Part shown: piece by piece, positions 1 through 7,831 of the stretch | How positions within the stretch are numbered: position 1 is the first letter of the stretch | How the letters are laid out: every line of letters starts with the position of its first letter | Source: Bordetella parapertussis | GTDB taxonomy: Bacteria > Pseudomonadota > Gammaproteobacteria > Burkholderiales > Burkholderiaceae_B | Length of the DNA stretch: 17,701 nt | Direction: 5' to 3' | Assembly (NCBI GenBank): GCA_945911685.1 | Contig: CAMEAW010000050.1 | Coordinates: 1-17,701 of the forward strand | Translations under genes and position numbers: made by a program | Notes under the pieces: model-generated | Seen by the model: only the letters and a program-made list of their open reading frames with translations | Told to the model about the DNA's origin: nothing | The model's database searches: none

Positions 1-478
1 CGTCACCGACAAATGCGTAGGTGTGATGATCAACAAGCTTATGTTCAGGGCGATTAAATTCAGCGGCTAACAATGCCTCGGCCAGCGCCATCCCAACGGC
101 ATTGGCCAAACCCTGCCCCAAGGGGCCCGTGGTGGTCTCAATACCAGGCGTGATGCCAACTTCAGGATGCCCCGGCGTTTTAGAGTGCAACTGGCGAAAC
201 TTACGCAGCTCATCCATCGGCAGGTCGTAGCCTGTGAGGTGCAGCAAGGCGTAAATCAACATCGAACCGTGCCCGTTCGACAACACAAACCGGTCGCGAT
301 TGGCCCAGGCGGGGTCGGCTGGGTTGTGACGCAAGTGGCGTGTAAACAGCGCTTGCGCCATTTCAGCCATCCCCATGGGGGCGCCCGGATGCCCAGAGTT
401 GGCTTGCTGGACCGCATCCATCGCGAGGGCGCGAATGGCATCAGCCAATTTAACGGGGACAACAGTAGTTGAGTTCAT
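1..478 (-). CDS. tkt: transketolase, N-terminal part (3' end outside window)
   Basis: This gene encodes the thiamine-diphosphate enzyme that moves two-carbon ketol units between sugar phosphates in the pentose phosphate pathway (cytosolic). About 159 codons are visible, starting at an ATG (476-478) and running off the left edge. The protein begins [20 protein letters not shown] and shows the family landmarks in order: [14 protein letters not shown] (active-site His region), [20 protein letters not shown] (second active-site His), and [17 protein letters not shown]. The edge cuts it inside the GDG thiamine-diphosphate motif, where V-G-D is the last visible text. AGGA lies about 10 nt upstream of the ATG and supports this start. 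It is divergent from rsmE across 97 bp. The truncation is due only to the window edge. The family assignment is near certain; which paralogue it is cannot be told. Confidence 0.97.
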   Translation of the reverse strand, partial: MNSTTVVPVKLADAIRALAMDAVQQANSGHPGAPMGMAEMAQALFTRHLRHNPADPAWANRDRFVLSNGHGSMLIYALLHLTGYDLPMDELRKFRQLHSKTPGHPEVGITPGIETTTGPLGQGLANAVGMALAEALLAAEFNRPEHKLVDHHTYAFVGD

Positions 479-575
479 GCGATGTGTCCTGTCCGAACAA
501 GCACAGGAAAAATAGGTTACAAAACGTAGGAGTTTAGCACCCGTATAACCCCTCACACTCTCTCTGAGCGACCTG
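479..575. promoter_or_regulatory. divergent promoter region between tkt and rsmE
   Basis: This 97-bp spacer separates two genes that point away from each other, so both promoters should lie here or just inside the genes. A TATAAC box at 544-549 could be a -10 element for rsmE, but no good -35 lies 16-18 bp before it. For tkt the spacer holds an AGGA ribosome site near its start codon. No clear operator is visible. The promoter role is inferred from gene orientation. Confidence 0.3.
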
Positions 576-1316
576 ATGGCTGACCCCCGCTTTTACTGCC
601 CTGTCCCGGTTCTTGCCGAGCAAGAACTCGAGTTACCCGCGTCTGTAGCGCACCACGTGCGCGTCAGGCGCCTGACGGACGGCGACACCGTGGTGCTGTT
701 TGACGGTCGTGGGGGAGAGATTGCGGGTGTGCTCAGCTTTGCCGAAAAAAAAACCTTTGTTTTAATCGGTCAGCACAACCCCAAAGAGGTCGAACTCAGC
801 GGTGAAATCACCTTAATTCAGGCTTTGCCCTCGGGCGACAAAATGGATTGGATTATCGAGAAAGCGGTCGAACTCGGGGTTCACCGTCTCATCCCCGTCG
901 CCGCGCAGCGCAGCGTGCTCAAACTTTCAGGGCCTCGGCTTGAAAAGCGTCTTGAACACTGGCGCGGGATTATTACGTCGGCCTCTGAGCAATGCGGCCG
1001 CAACCGGCTCATGCACCTAGAGGCACCGCAAACCCTTGAACAAGCCCTTGCAGCCACGCCATCCAGACAGCGCTTACTGTGCGACCCCGAGGCAGTCTAC
1101 ACTCTTGCACAGCACCTAGAGGCAAGCCTTCAAGAGCCAAAAAAGGTTGATACGCTGAGCCTGCTGATCGGCCCTGAAGGCGGCTGGAGCCCAGAGGAAG
1201 TCGCTGCCGCGGCGCGGCAAGGGGTGACAAAAATAAAATTTGGCCCGAGAGTGCTGCGCACCGAAACCGCCGGGCTAGCAATGGTAGCTGCATGCACGGC
1301 TCTGCTGAATTGGTAG
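576..1316 (+). CDS. rsmE: 16S rRNA (uracil1498-N3)-methyltransferase RsmE
   Basis: RsmE uses S-adenosylmethionine to methylate N3 of U1498 in helix 44 of 16S rRNA on the 30S subunit. The 246-residue product has the normal family length. An N-terminal PUA-like domain covers roughly residues 1-70, followed by a SPOUT trefoil-knot domain. Visible motifs are [18 protein letters not shown] (85-102), SEQCGRNR (137-144), the SAM-loop [12 protein letters not shown] (197-208) and the knot motif [13 protein letters not shown] (223-235). The ATG at 576 gives the usual short N-terminus (MADPRFYCP); its ribosome site is weak. It converges on the barstar-like gene 88 bp away. A run of nine A at 745-753 lies in the coding sequence (codons GAA AAA AAA ACC) and is a possible slippage site. 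Confidence 0.96.
   Translation: MADPRFYCPVPVLAEQELELPASVAHHVRVRRLTDGDTVVLFDGRGGEIAGVLSFAEKKTFVLIGQHNPKEVELSGEITLIQALPSGDKMDWIIEKAVELGVHRLIPVAAQRSVLKLSGPRLEKRLEHWRGIITSASEQCGRNRLMHLEAPQTLEQALAATPSRQRLLCDPEAVYTLAQHLEASLQEPKKVDTLSLLIGPEGGWSPEEVAAAARQGVTKIKFGPRVLRTETAGLAMVAACTALLNW
745..753 (+). repeat. A9 homopolymer inside rsmE
   Basis: Nine consecutive A residues encode E-K-K-T near codon 58 of rsmE. Runs of this length can slip during transcription or replication, and a one-base change would truncate the methyltransferase early. The frame is intact here and both flanks match the family, so this is a normal coding stretch unless variation is seen. Confidence 0.8.
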
Positions 1317-1404
1317 CCAGACTGCACGCCAAGCAGCAGCGCTTAACTAGGTCGGCAATGAGCGCGGCCAAGAGGCTAGCAGCGCTCAGACAAGCGGCCG
1401 CGAA

Positions 1405-1869
1405 CTAGGCCGGCTCATCGCTCCAGTTATTGACGACGCCTGGCTTATCGTCGGGGTGTTTGCCTGCGTGCTGGATCCCGAAAATAAACACTCGGCCGTT
1501 ATCACGTGCAAAGCCGACCGCGTCATTCAACACCTGCATAAACTGCACACCGTCCATCACGATGGCAGCATCAGCCGAGTGCAGCTTTTCAAAAACCAAA
1601 ACTAGGCCTTCTTTTTGATCTAACAGGCTGTCGCACAAGCAGTCAAAAAACGAGTCAAAACTTGACCCAAAAAATTGGGGGTAATCGACCGCTTTGACGA
1701 CCGCACGAAACACCGCCGAGCGGCTGCGCGCTTTGTCACACTGTGCCACACACCAGGCCAGTCCCTTCTCTGCCGCTGCCGCCGAAAGCAAATCGCTCCC
1801 GGTATCAGGATCAAAGTCGCCGCCGTTACGTAACAGCTGCTTTAATTTTGGATCAACCGCCTTACTCAT
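1405..1869 (-). CDS. barstar-family protein (ribonuclease-inhibitor-like)
   Basis: This 154-residue cytosolic protein resembles barstar, the tight inhibitor of the secreted RNase barnase. Residues 63-78 (YPQFFGSSFDSFFDCL) align with the barstar core LPEYYGENLDALWDCL. By that alignment the barnase-contacting acidic residues D35 and D39 are kept (D72, D76), and C77 matches barstar C40. Y29 and W38 are conservatively replaced by F66 and F75. It is longer than barstar (about 90 residues), with about 40 extra N-terminal residues and a polar C-terminal tail. The ATG at 1867-1869 is preceded by AGGAG at 1879-1883 (9-nt spacing), a strong ribosome site. maeB lies 122 bp upstream on the same strand, so the gene probably has its own promoter. 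No barnase or other RNase gene is nearby. The fold call is good; the partner is unknown. Confidence 0.82.
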   Translation of the reverse strand: MSKAVDPKLKQLLRNGGDFDPDTGSDLLSAAAAEKGLAWCVAQCDKARSRSAVFRAVVKAVDYPQFFGSSFDSFFDCLCDSLLDQKEGLVLVFEKLHSADAAIVMDGVQFMQVLNDAVGFARDNGRVFIFGIQHAGKHPDDKPGVVNNWSDEPA

Positions 1870-1893
1870 TTCAGAGGGCTCCTAGAACAAGGC

Positions 1894-1920
1894 CACAATA
1901 TTGTGTGTAGTTTTAGCACA
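1894..1920 (-). promoter_or_regulatory. candidate barstar promoter with overlapping palindromic operator
   Basis: On the minus strand an extended -10-like element, TGC followed by TAAAAC (1910-1915), sits about 40 bp upstream of the barstar-like start codon. No -35 is found at the right spacing, which fits an extended -10 promoter. A perfect 12-bp palindrome, CACAATATTGTG (1894-1905), covers the expected transcription start. This is the classic place for a repressor site. It also overlaps one arm of a GTGTG/CACAC inverted repeat (1903-1907 and 1917-1921). The palindrome is seen directly; the regulatory role is inferred. Confidence 0.33.
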
Positions 1921-1991
1921 CGACAGCCAGGCAGACCTTGCCTATTGTCAAGTATTGGTAAGCACAGACAAAAATCAACGCCTTAAATCTC

Positions 1992-4307
1992 TTAAAGAAG
2001 CGTAGTTTGTTGGCGCCCAAGCTGCGGTCCGTTCGCCTCGACGACCGTTAAGGCCGTCATATTGACGATTCGGCGAACCGTTGCACTCGTGGTGAGGATA
2101 TGCACAGGTGCATTTGCGCCCAGTAAGAAAGGCCCAACCGCCACACTACCACCAGAAACCGTTTTTAGCAGGTTATACGCAATATTGCCAGAGTCAACAT
2201 TCGGACACACCAGTAGGTTGGCCGAACCTTTTAAAGTTGACGACGGTAAAATTTTCAGGCGCAGCTTTTCATCTAAGGCGCAATCGCCATGCATTTCACC
2301 ATCGACCTCAAGCTCGGGGGCCTGCTCGCGAATCAAAGCTAAAGCCTTTTGCATTTTGGTACCCGAGGCCGAACTACCCGAACCAAAGTTTGAGCGCGAT
2401 AACAACGCGACCTTAGGCACAAAATTTAAACGCCTCATTTGTGCAGCCGCCGCAAGCGTAAATTCAGCGATTTGCTCAGCAGTCGGATCGTCGTTGACGT
2501 GGGTATCGACCAACGCCAAGGTTTGCTCGGGCAACAGCAAAATGTTCATAGCGGCGTAAGTCGACGTACCCGGCTGTTTTCCAATGACCTGATCGATATA
2601 GCGCAAATGGTTACCGTAGCCACTCACTGTGCCACAAATCAGGCCGTCGGCATCGCCCATTTTGACCATCGAAGCACCAATTAGGGTCAGGCGGCGACGC
2701 ATCTCAACCCGCGCCATTTCTTTAGTCACGCCGCTGCGGCACATTTTCTCCCAGTAAGCTGTCCAGTACTGATGAAACCGGGGATCAAAATCTGGGTTGG
2801 TGACTTCGACGTCTTCACCTAGACGCAGGCGCAAACCGTACTTTTCGATGCGTGCCTTTAACACTTCTGGGCGACCGATCAAAATGGGCTTTGCCAGTTT
2901 TTCGTCAACAATGACCTGCACCGCCCGTAGTACGCGCTCGTCTTCACCTTCAGTGAACACGATACGCACCTTACCACCCGAGCGCACATGCGATTTGGCG
3001 CCTGCAAACAGCGGCTTCATAAAGGCGCCCGAACGGTAAACAAACTGTTCAAGTTGCTCGACATACCCTTCTAAGTCGGCAATGGGCCGGGTAGCTACGC
3101 CGCACTCCATGGCGGCCTTGGCCACGGCAGGTGCAATGCGCACAATCAAGCGGGGGTCAAAAGGCTTGGGGATGAAAGAATTTGGGCCAAACGCGACGTC
3201 ATACTGACCATAAGCAGCCGCTACGACTTCGCTTTGCTCTTCTTGCGCGAGCTTGGCAATGGCCACCACCGCAGCCTTTTCCATTTCACGCGTAATTGTC
3301 GTGGCGCCAACATCTAGCGCACCTCGAAAAATATACGGAAAACACAAGACGTTGTTGACTTGATTCGGGTAATCAGAGCGGCCCGTTGCCATCACGATAT
3401 CATCGCGAACGGCGTGTGCATCAGCAGGCAAAATCTCTGGGTTTGGGTTAGCAAGCGCCAAAATCAAAGGCTTAGCAGCCATCACTTTAACCATCTCTGG
3501 CTTGAGCACGCCACCGGCCGACAACCCTAAAAATACGTCTGCATCGGCGATGATGTCAGCGAGCTTGCGGGCGTCGGTTTTTTGCGCAAAGCGCGTCTTA
3601 TCGGGATCCATCAGCACGGTGCGGCCTTCGTAGACCACGCCCTCAATATCTGACACCCAAATATTTTTGAGCGGCAAACCCAAATCGACCATTAAATCGA
3701 GGCAGGCCAGTGCTGCCGCCCCAGCGCCAGACACCACCACCTTGACCTGCTTAATATCTTTACCAACAACGGTTAGCCCGTTAATAAACGCGGCCGATAC
3801 ACAAATTGCCGTACCGTGCTGATCGTCATGAAACACAGGGATACGCATGCGCTCGCGCAACTTGCGCTCGACGATAAAGCACTCTGGCGCCTTAATATCC
3901 TCAAGATTGATCCCACCAAAAGTAGGTTCAAGGCCCGCGATAATCTCTACCAATTTATCTGGGTCTTGTTCGTTGATTTCGATATCGAACACATCGATGC
4001 CGGCAAATTTCTTAAACAATACGGCTTTGCCTTCCATCACGGGCTTTGAGGCCAATGGGCCGATATTGCCCAACCCAAGCACAGCAGTGCCGTTAGTAAT
4101 CACCCCCACCAGATTGCCACGGGCCGTGTAGCGAAACGCGTTGGCCGGATCCGCCACGATTTCTTCGCAGGCAGCAGCAACGCCCGGTGAGTACGCCAAC
4201 GCTAAATCGCGTTGATTAGAAAGGGTTTTGGTCGGGGTTACCGAAATTTTACCGGGGCGACCCTGCTCGTGATACTCGAGCGCGGCCTGGCGAAAGGTTT
4301 TTTCCAT
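1992..4307 (-). CDS. maeB: NADP-dependent malic enzyme fused to phosphotransacetylase-like domain
   Basis: MaeB converts malate to pyruvate and CO2 while reducing NADP+, supplying NADPH and pyruvate. The 771-residue length is typical of the fused MaeB type. The malic domain (about 15-165) has [13 protein letters not shown] with catalytic Tyr39, MEGKAV with Lys94, the metal-binding [11 protein letters not shown] (Glu136, Asp137) and FHDDQHGTA (Asp161/162). The NADP-binding Rossmann domain (about 165-400) has [10 protein letters not shown] and [11 protein letters not shown]. From about residue 446 ([18 protein letters not shown]) to the end is a phosphate-acetyltransferase-like domain. In known MaeB proteins this domain is catalytically dead and senses acetyl-CoA. 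The ATG at 4305-4307 gives the normal N-terminus [13 protein letters not shown], with no strong ribosome site. It lies 21 bp downstream of the oxidase-like gene, so the two may be co-transcribed. Confidence 0.97.
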   Translation of the reverse strand: MEKTFRQAALEYHEQGRPGKISVTPTKTLSNQRDLALAYSPGVAAACEEIVADPANAFRYTARGNLVGVITNGTAVLGLGNIGPLASKPVMEGKAVLFKKFAGIDVFDIEINEQDPDKLVEIIAGLEPTFGGINLEDIKAPECFIVERKLRERMRIPVFHDDQHGTAICVSAAFINGLTVVGKDIKQVKVVVSGAGAAALACLDLMVDLGLPLKNIWVSDIEGVVYEGRTVLMDPDKTRFAQKTDARKLADIIADADVFLGLSAGGVLKPEMVKVMAAKPLILALANPNPEILPADAHAVRDDIVMATGRSDYPNQVNNVLCFPYIFRGALDVGATTITREMEKAAVVAIAKLAQEEQSEVVAAAYGQYDVAFGPNSFIPKPFDPRLIVRIAPAVAKAAMECGVATRPIADLEGYVEQLEQFVYRSGAFMKPLFAGAKSHVRSGGKVRIVFTEGEDERVLRAVQVIVDEKLAKPILIGRPEVLKARIEKYGLRLRLGEDVEVTNPDFDPRFHQYWTAYWEKMCRSGVTKEMARVEMRRRLTLIGASMVKMGDADGLICGTVSGYGNHLRYIDQVIGKQPGTSTYAAMNILLLPEQTLALVDTHVNDDPTAEQIAEFTLAAAAQMRRLNFVPKVALLSRSNFGSGSSASGTKMQKALALIREQAPELEVDGEMHGDCALDEKLRLKILPSSTLKGSANLLVCPNVDSGNIAYNLLKTVSGGSVAVGPFLLGANAPVHILTTSATVRRIVNMTALTVVEANGPQLGRQQTTLL

Positions 4308-4328
4308 GCTGTTCTACCAATGAACGAT

Positions 4329-5447
4329 TCAAGAATTTGATTCTAGCCCCTTTAGGTGAGGGACTGAACCGAATAGCCCTAACGGATCGAGGATGTGCTT
4401 GAGTTCTTTATCAAGGTGTGTTGATAACTGCAGCAGCGTCGCGCGCGCGCGCTCCGTTTGAACTGCCGTCTCCTCAACCGTGTGTTCCGAAGCTTTGCCT
4501 TGCGTTCTGTCTCGCCCTATATTTCGTTCTGTATCTCGCCCTGTATCTTGGTCTCGAAACTGGGTGTCGAGCGTAGTGTCAGCGCGCCTCAGCCACAAGG
4601 TTTGCACCCACCCTAAGCGCCCTTGATGTCCAAAAAATAGCTGTGCGAGATTAGGTTCGTGTGTAGCTGTGGTCATCAGAGCATCTAGCCTATAACGCCC
4701 CGGCCACGGGGTCACCGGCGCGCAGCGCTGTGCAGCCTCAGAGCCAGCCAGTTCAAACAGCTTGGGCACTAACCGCTGCACGGTTAAGCTGCGCAGAGGC
4801 GCTTGCGCGGCTGCACCGAAAGGCCCAAGTATCTCAACAGTGCCATCCGCCAACAAAATTTCTGCCCGTTCAACGCGTTGCAATGCCTGCAGCATGACTG
4901 ACCTTGGTTCGCACGTGCCATGTCTCCCAATCGGCGCCAACGGCTGACTAAGCGTATGATCTTCATCTCTCAGCGCCGCGCTTGGCATCAGGGCCCCTGA
5001 GGTATCAGGCCAGGCAAACCACTGCGCTAAGGTCAGCTCAGGGGGCTGCACCATCCCAGCAAAGACACCCGTTTCTGTGAGTTGCGCCACGGTACAACCC
5101 GCGTCAACTTTCCAGATACCAGCCTGCGCATCCACCAAAGAAAACGTCGCCCCCTCGGTTTGAGGTGATACCCAAAGTGTTGCCTGCGTGCGAGCGGTTG
5201 GACGCGGATCCCCCTCTAAGCGCAGCGCCACCCGATACTCTTGGCACAGAGCGCGTGCATGCGCCACATCTTCGTGACGAACCGGCTCAAGCCAGGCCTG
5301 CGGCGCCTGCGCAGCGGTCGCACTTAATGCCTCAGTTCTTAAGCGCCCCAGACATGTACGCGCCAATCGAGCGCAAAACTGCTCAAAAGGCGGGGCCGGT
5401 GTACGGCGCCCCATGAGAAAAGCACGTCTAGATGTTGGCGTAACCAC
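4329..5447 (-). CDS. degenerate FAD-binding oxidase-like protein (GlcD/GlcE-related)
   Basis: The 372-residue product resembles the FAD-binding/FAD-linked oxidase family that includes glycolate oxidase subunits. The best signals are FFGHQGRLGWVQTLWLRR (271-288), matching the usual GxxGxLGxVxxxxL segment, and the C-terminal HILDPLGLFG (351-360), matching the family ending. The glycine-rich pyrophosphate-binding loop expected around residues 75-95 is missing (RLEGDPRPTARTQATLWVSP instead), so normal FAD binding is doubtful. The N-terminus has TSRRAFLMGRR, which fits the Tat consensus SRRxFL, but no hydrophobic segment follows. The GTG at 5447 keeps that motif and has AGAGG about 10 nt upstream; an ATG at 5414 would remove it. 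A four-residue repeat (298-313) lies in a polar insertion near the C-terminus. maeB follows after 21 bp. The exact function is unknown. Confidence 0.66.
   Translation of the reverse strand: MVTPTSRRAFLMGRRTPAPPFEQFCARLARTCLGRLRTEALSATAAQAPQAWLEPVRHEDVAHARALCQEYRVALRLEGDPRPTARTQATLWVSPQTEGATFSLVDAQAGIWKVDAGCTVAQLTETGVFAGMVQPPELTLAQWFAWPDTSGALMPSAALRDEDHTLSQPLAPIGRHGTCEPRSVMLQALQRVERAEILLADGTVEILGPFGAAAQAPLRSLTVQRLVPKLFELAGSEAAQRCAPVTPWPGRYRLDALMTTATHEPNLAQLFFGHQGRLGWVQTLWLRRADTTLDTQFRDQDTGRDTERNIGRDRTQGKASEHTVEETAVQTERARATLLQLSTHLDKELKHILDPLGLFGSVPHLKGLESNS
4509..4556 (-). repeat. 12-bp in-frame tandem repeat in the oxidase-like gene
   Basis: On the coding strand, 12-bp units of the form ACAGGGCGAGAT repeat here: three clear imperfect copies plus one degenerate copy at the 5' side. 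They encode the tetrapeptides RDQD, TGRD, TERN and IGRD. The repeat sits in a highly polar stretch (about residues 295-335) between the conserved LGWVQTLWLRR segment and the conserved C-terminus. Family members normally have a short connection there, so this looks like an expanded surface loop. Confidence 0.65.
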
Positions 5448-5478
5448 TACAATTCAGCCTCTAATGGAGAGATAGGTC

Positions 5479-6636
5479 ATGACAGTTCTTGCAGCACGCA
5501 CCGCCGATACCGTGACCTTTCACGCGGTCGAACTTTTTAAACAAGCCACAGCGTTACAACGCAGCGGTATCGACATTATCAGCCTTGGCGTCGGAGAACC
5601 CGACTTTACCGCAGCCCCGCAAGTGATCCAAGCGATGCAACTTGCGGCGCAGTCCGGCAAAAGTGGCTACTCACCGCCTGCTGGCCTGCCTGAGCTCAGA
5701 GAAGCGATCGCGGGGTTCTACACCACGCAACTTGGCGCCAAAGTCGACCCCAACCGGGTCATCGTGACCTCGGGTGCAAGCGGCGCACTGTTGCTGGCCG
5801 CGATGGCACTGATCAACCCCGGTGATGAAGTCCTGATGCCCGACCCTTGCTACCCACCCAATCGCAACTTCGTCGGTGCGGCCGGCGGCACTACAAAACT
5901 CATCCCCACCACCATCGCCAACCGTTTTCAACTCTCCGACACCGACATCGAGCAACATTGGGGGCCCGCCACGCGCGGTGTCTTGATCGCCTCGCCCAGC
6001 AACCCCACCGGCACCTCGATCCCGCGGGACGCACTCACCCGCCTGATTAAACAAGTGCATGCACGCAACGGTTTTGTCATGATGGATGAAATTTATCTAA
6101 GCTTATCGTACGACGACACACGTCAATCTGCCCTTGCCATCGATGACAACCTGATTATCCTGAATAGCTTCTCCAAATATTTCAATATGACGGGCTGGCG
6201 CTTGGGTTGGATGATTGTGCCAACCCATATGGTCGAGCCCATCGAAAAAATGGCGGCAAGTTTAGCCATCTGCGCGCCCACGTTGGCGCAGCATGGCGCG
6301 ATCGCCTGTTTCGGACCCGATGCTCTGGCGCTGTTTGAGCAGCGCCGCGAAGCCTTTAGGCAACGCCGCGATTATTTGGTGCCGGCCTTAAAAAGCTTAA
6401 ACATTGATGTGCCCGTGACCCCCGATGGTGCGTTTTATGTCTACGGCGACATCTCAGCACACGCATCAGATAGCAGCGCGTTTTCGGCGGCCCTGCTCAA
6501 TGGTGCGCGCGTCGCCGCGGTTGCGGGCTTAGATTTTGGCCCCGCGCATGCCGCCCACACCATGCGGTTTGCCTACACCACCGGGCTCGAACGCCTGCAA
6601 GAGGCTGTTGATCGCATGAAGGCGTTTTTAGGTTGA
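5479..6636 (+). CDS. class I/II PLP-dependent aminotransferase
   Basis: This 385-residue cytosolic pyridoxal-phosphate aminotransferase belongs to the aspartate/alanine aminotransferase group (fold type I). Key residues are visible: Tyr125 in PDPCYPP (ring stacking), Asn175 in SPSNPTGT, Asp203 and Tyr206 in MMDEIYLSLSY, the Schiff-base Lys233 in NSFSKYFNMTGWRLGW, and the carboxylate-binding Arg363 in TMRFAYTTG. The N-terminal ISLGVGEPDF (34-43) is typical of the family. Length and all motifs are intact, so it should be active. The amino-acid substrate cannot be read from the sequence; several Burkholderiales homologues carry only the generic name. The start is well supported: GGAGAG at 5466-5471 lies 7 nt before the ATG. 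It diverges from the oxidase-like gene over only 31 bp and converges on the lytic transglycosylase gene. Confidence 0.92.
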   Translation: MTVLAARTADTVTFHAVELFKQATALQRSGIDIISLGVGEPDFTAAPQVIQAMQLAAQSGKSGYSPPAGLPELREAIAGFYTTQLGAKVDPNRVIVTSGASGALLLAAMALINPGDEVLMPDPCYPPNRNFVGAAGGTTKLIPTTIANRFQLSDTDIEQHWGPATRGVLIASPSNPTGTSIPRDALTRLIKQVHARNGFVMMDEIYLSLSYDDTRQSALAIDDNLIILNSFSKYFNMTGWRLGWMIVPTHMVEPIEKMAASLAICAPTLAQHGAIACFGPDALALFEQRREAFRQRRDYLVPALKSLNIDVPVTPDGAFYVYGDISAHASDSSAFSAALLNGARVAAVAGLDFGPAHAAHTMRFAYTTGLERLQEAVDRMKAFLG

Positions 6637-6749
6637 CCACATCACCTTGGGTCGAGTGAGCAAGGAAGGTTTCTGACAATACTAGATGTCACTGCCTTAC
6701 CCCTCGTTCAACTAGACAGCCTGCGCGTGCCGTGACTTGGCCCTGACGC

Positions 6750-7685
6750 TCAATCTTTGAGTGCGATTGAACCTGCAAGCGCTAAACGACGGCGCTCGGA
6801 CAGCACTTTTTCGGTATAGCCCCCATCGGCATTGGGCCCGCTGGCGCCGCAATAACACAGCAGCCCGCCTGCAATGGAGCCGCGCGTACGGATGCAATAC
6901 GCCAAGATAAAGGCACCAACGCGAATATTAGCGACCGGATTAAACACCATCGTTTCGCCACGCCCGAGTTGAGTAAATTTCTCTCGATGGACACTCATCA
7001 TGACTTGCATCAACCCAGTCGGGCCGCCTGCCTGACCGCCGGCGTAGGGATTGAAGCGCGACTCAGTCGCGATGATCGCGAGTAGTAACAACGGATCGAC
7101 TTTTAATTCATCACCCACCACATACGCCGTTTCAACAAACATTTGAGCGGCTTGGGTTGCCACCAAATACTTGCGAGACAAATATTGAATTAACGCGTCT
7201 TGTTGGCTTTGACTGACGGCCTGACGCTGCAAAACCTGTGCAAGCGTCGCGCCACTGCCTGAAGCAGGCGCCTGCGCCGCCACTGCTAACTCTTGTTGCA
7301 CCGTTGCAGCCCGAGGCGGTGGCGCTGCCACCACCAAATCCTGTGGCGCCGGTGCCGCTGGAGCAGGGCGCCCAAGCGCGGCAGGCGGCAACGTTTGGCC
7401 ACGCAGCGGTTCTAAATCAACGGCGGCAACAATCGTCCCGACTGGCGCACTGGTGTTCGTCGTGGCCTGAGGAATCAAGGCGTCAGGCACCAGCGCATAC
7501 AACAACGCAGAATGAATTTGCAAAGCCTGGCCACGCAGTGTGGGCATCGTCAGCACCATCGTACCGGCGACTAAAACTGTGATCCCCAGGTAGATCGCGC
7601 AGGTGCGTACGAACTCTGCCAGATTACGGTAGAGCCCACTCACCAGTTGTTGTGTCATAACCCAGGCAGGAGTGAGTGTCATCAT
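6750..7685 (-). CDS. membrane-anchored lytic transglycosylase (SLT domain)
   Basis: This 311-residue protein appears to cleave peptidoglycan glycan strands in the periplasm. A single hydrophobic segment (about 29-49, CAIYLGITVLVAGTMVLTMP) anchors it in the inner membrane. A Pro/Ala-rich linker (about 95-145) follows, then a C-terminal SLT/lysozyme-like domain (about 190-300). The catalytic Glu208 lies in AIIATESRFNPYA, followed by GPTGLMQVM (221-229), NPVANIRVGAFILAY (249-263) and GGYTEKV near the end. The usual YNGG-like motif is present only in divergent form (LLCYCGASG). The ATG at 7683-7685 has GAGG 7 nt upstream; a second ATG follows directly. It is divergent from ubiD, and a possible short leader ORF overlaps its start codon. 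The domain call is firm; the exact subfamily is not. Confidence 0.87.
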   Translation of the reverse strand: MMTLTPAWVMTQQLVSGLYRNLAEFVRTCAIYLGITVLVAGTMVLTMPTLRGQALQIHSALLYALVPDALIPQATTNTSAPVGTIVAAVDLEPLRGQTLPPAALGRPAPAAPAPQDLVVAAPPPRAATVQQELAVAAQAPASGSGATLAQVLQRQAVSQSQQDALIQYLSRKYLVATQAAQMFVETAYVVGDELKVDPLLLLAIIATESRFNPYAGGQAGGPTGLMQVMMSVHREKFTQLGRGETMVFNPVANIRVGAFILAYCIRTRGSIAGGLLCYCGASGPNADGGYTEKVLSERRRLALAGSIALKD

Positions 7686-7747
7686 GTTCGAGCCTCAGAG
7701 CGTACGGCGACCTGACGATAAAAATGGTTCAAGCGCTGTAGGGTCAT
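7682..7747 (-). CDS. possible 21-codon leader ORF coupled to the transglycosylase
   Basis: A short ORF starts at an ATG (7745-7747) with a good ribosome site, AAGGTG, 8 nt upstream. It ends in a TGA that overlaps the transglycosylase ATG in the arrangement ATGA, the usual sign of translational coupling. The peptide begins MTLQRLNHFYRQVAV and is basic and polar, with no signal or membrane segment. I recognise no family. A nine-codon ORF just upstream ends in a similar ATGA overlap with this one. It could equally be chance in a 146-bp spacer. Confidence 0.33.
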   Translation of the reverse strand: MTLQRLNHFYRQVAVRSEART

Positions 7748-7831
7748 GATTGCTTCACCTTGGGGTCAAGCATGGCGGGTGTTAACCTTGTGTGCATATT
7801 AGAACTGTAACCGTTTTGGCGGATCAAGACC
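7686..7831. promoter_or_regulatory. divergent promoter region between the transglycosylase and ubiD
   Basis: The 146-bp spacer separates divergent genes and must supply promoters for both, possibly with a coupled leader ORF on the minus side (7682-7747). A CATATTAG stretch near 7795-7802 could hold a -10 for ubiD, but I cannot pair it with a convincing -35. An in-frame TAA at 7808-7810 shows ubiD translation cannot begin further upstream. No terminator or clear operator is visible. Confidence 0.3.

Noticed and set aside
1009-1371. Minus-strand ORF across the end of rsmE
   Set aside because: It is antisense to the conserved GPEGG and RVLRTETA region, with composition expected of a shadow frame.
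1363-1402. Inverted repeat CGCGGCC/GGCCGCG as a terminator between rsmE and the barstar gene
   Set aside because: The 26-nt loop is long and no T-run follows on either strand.
1929-1943. Hairpin AGGCA/TGCCT as a maeB terminator
   Set aside because: The stem is 5 bp and lacks a T-run; too weak to annotate.
5671-6060. Minus-strand ORF inside the aminotransferase gene
   Set aside because: It is antisense to catalytic motifs and has no recognisable domain; a shadow of GC-rich codons.
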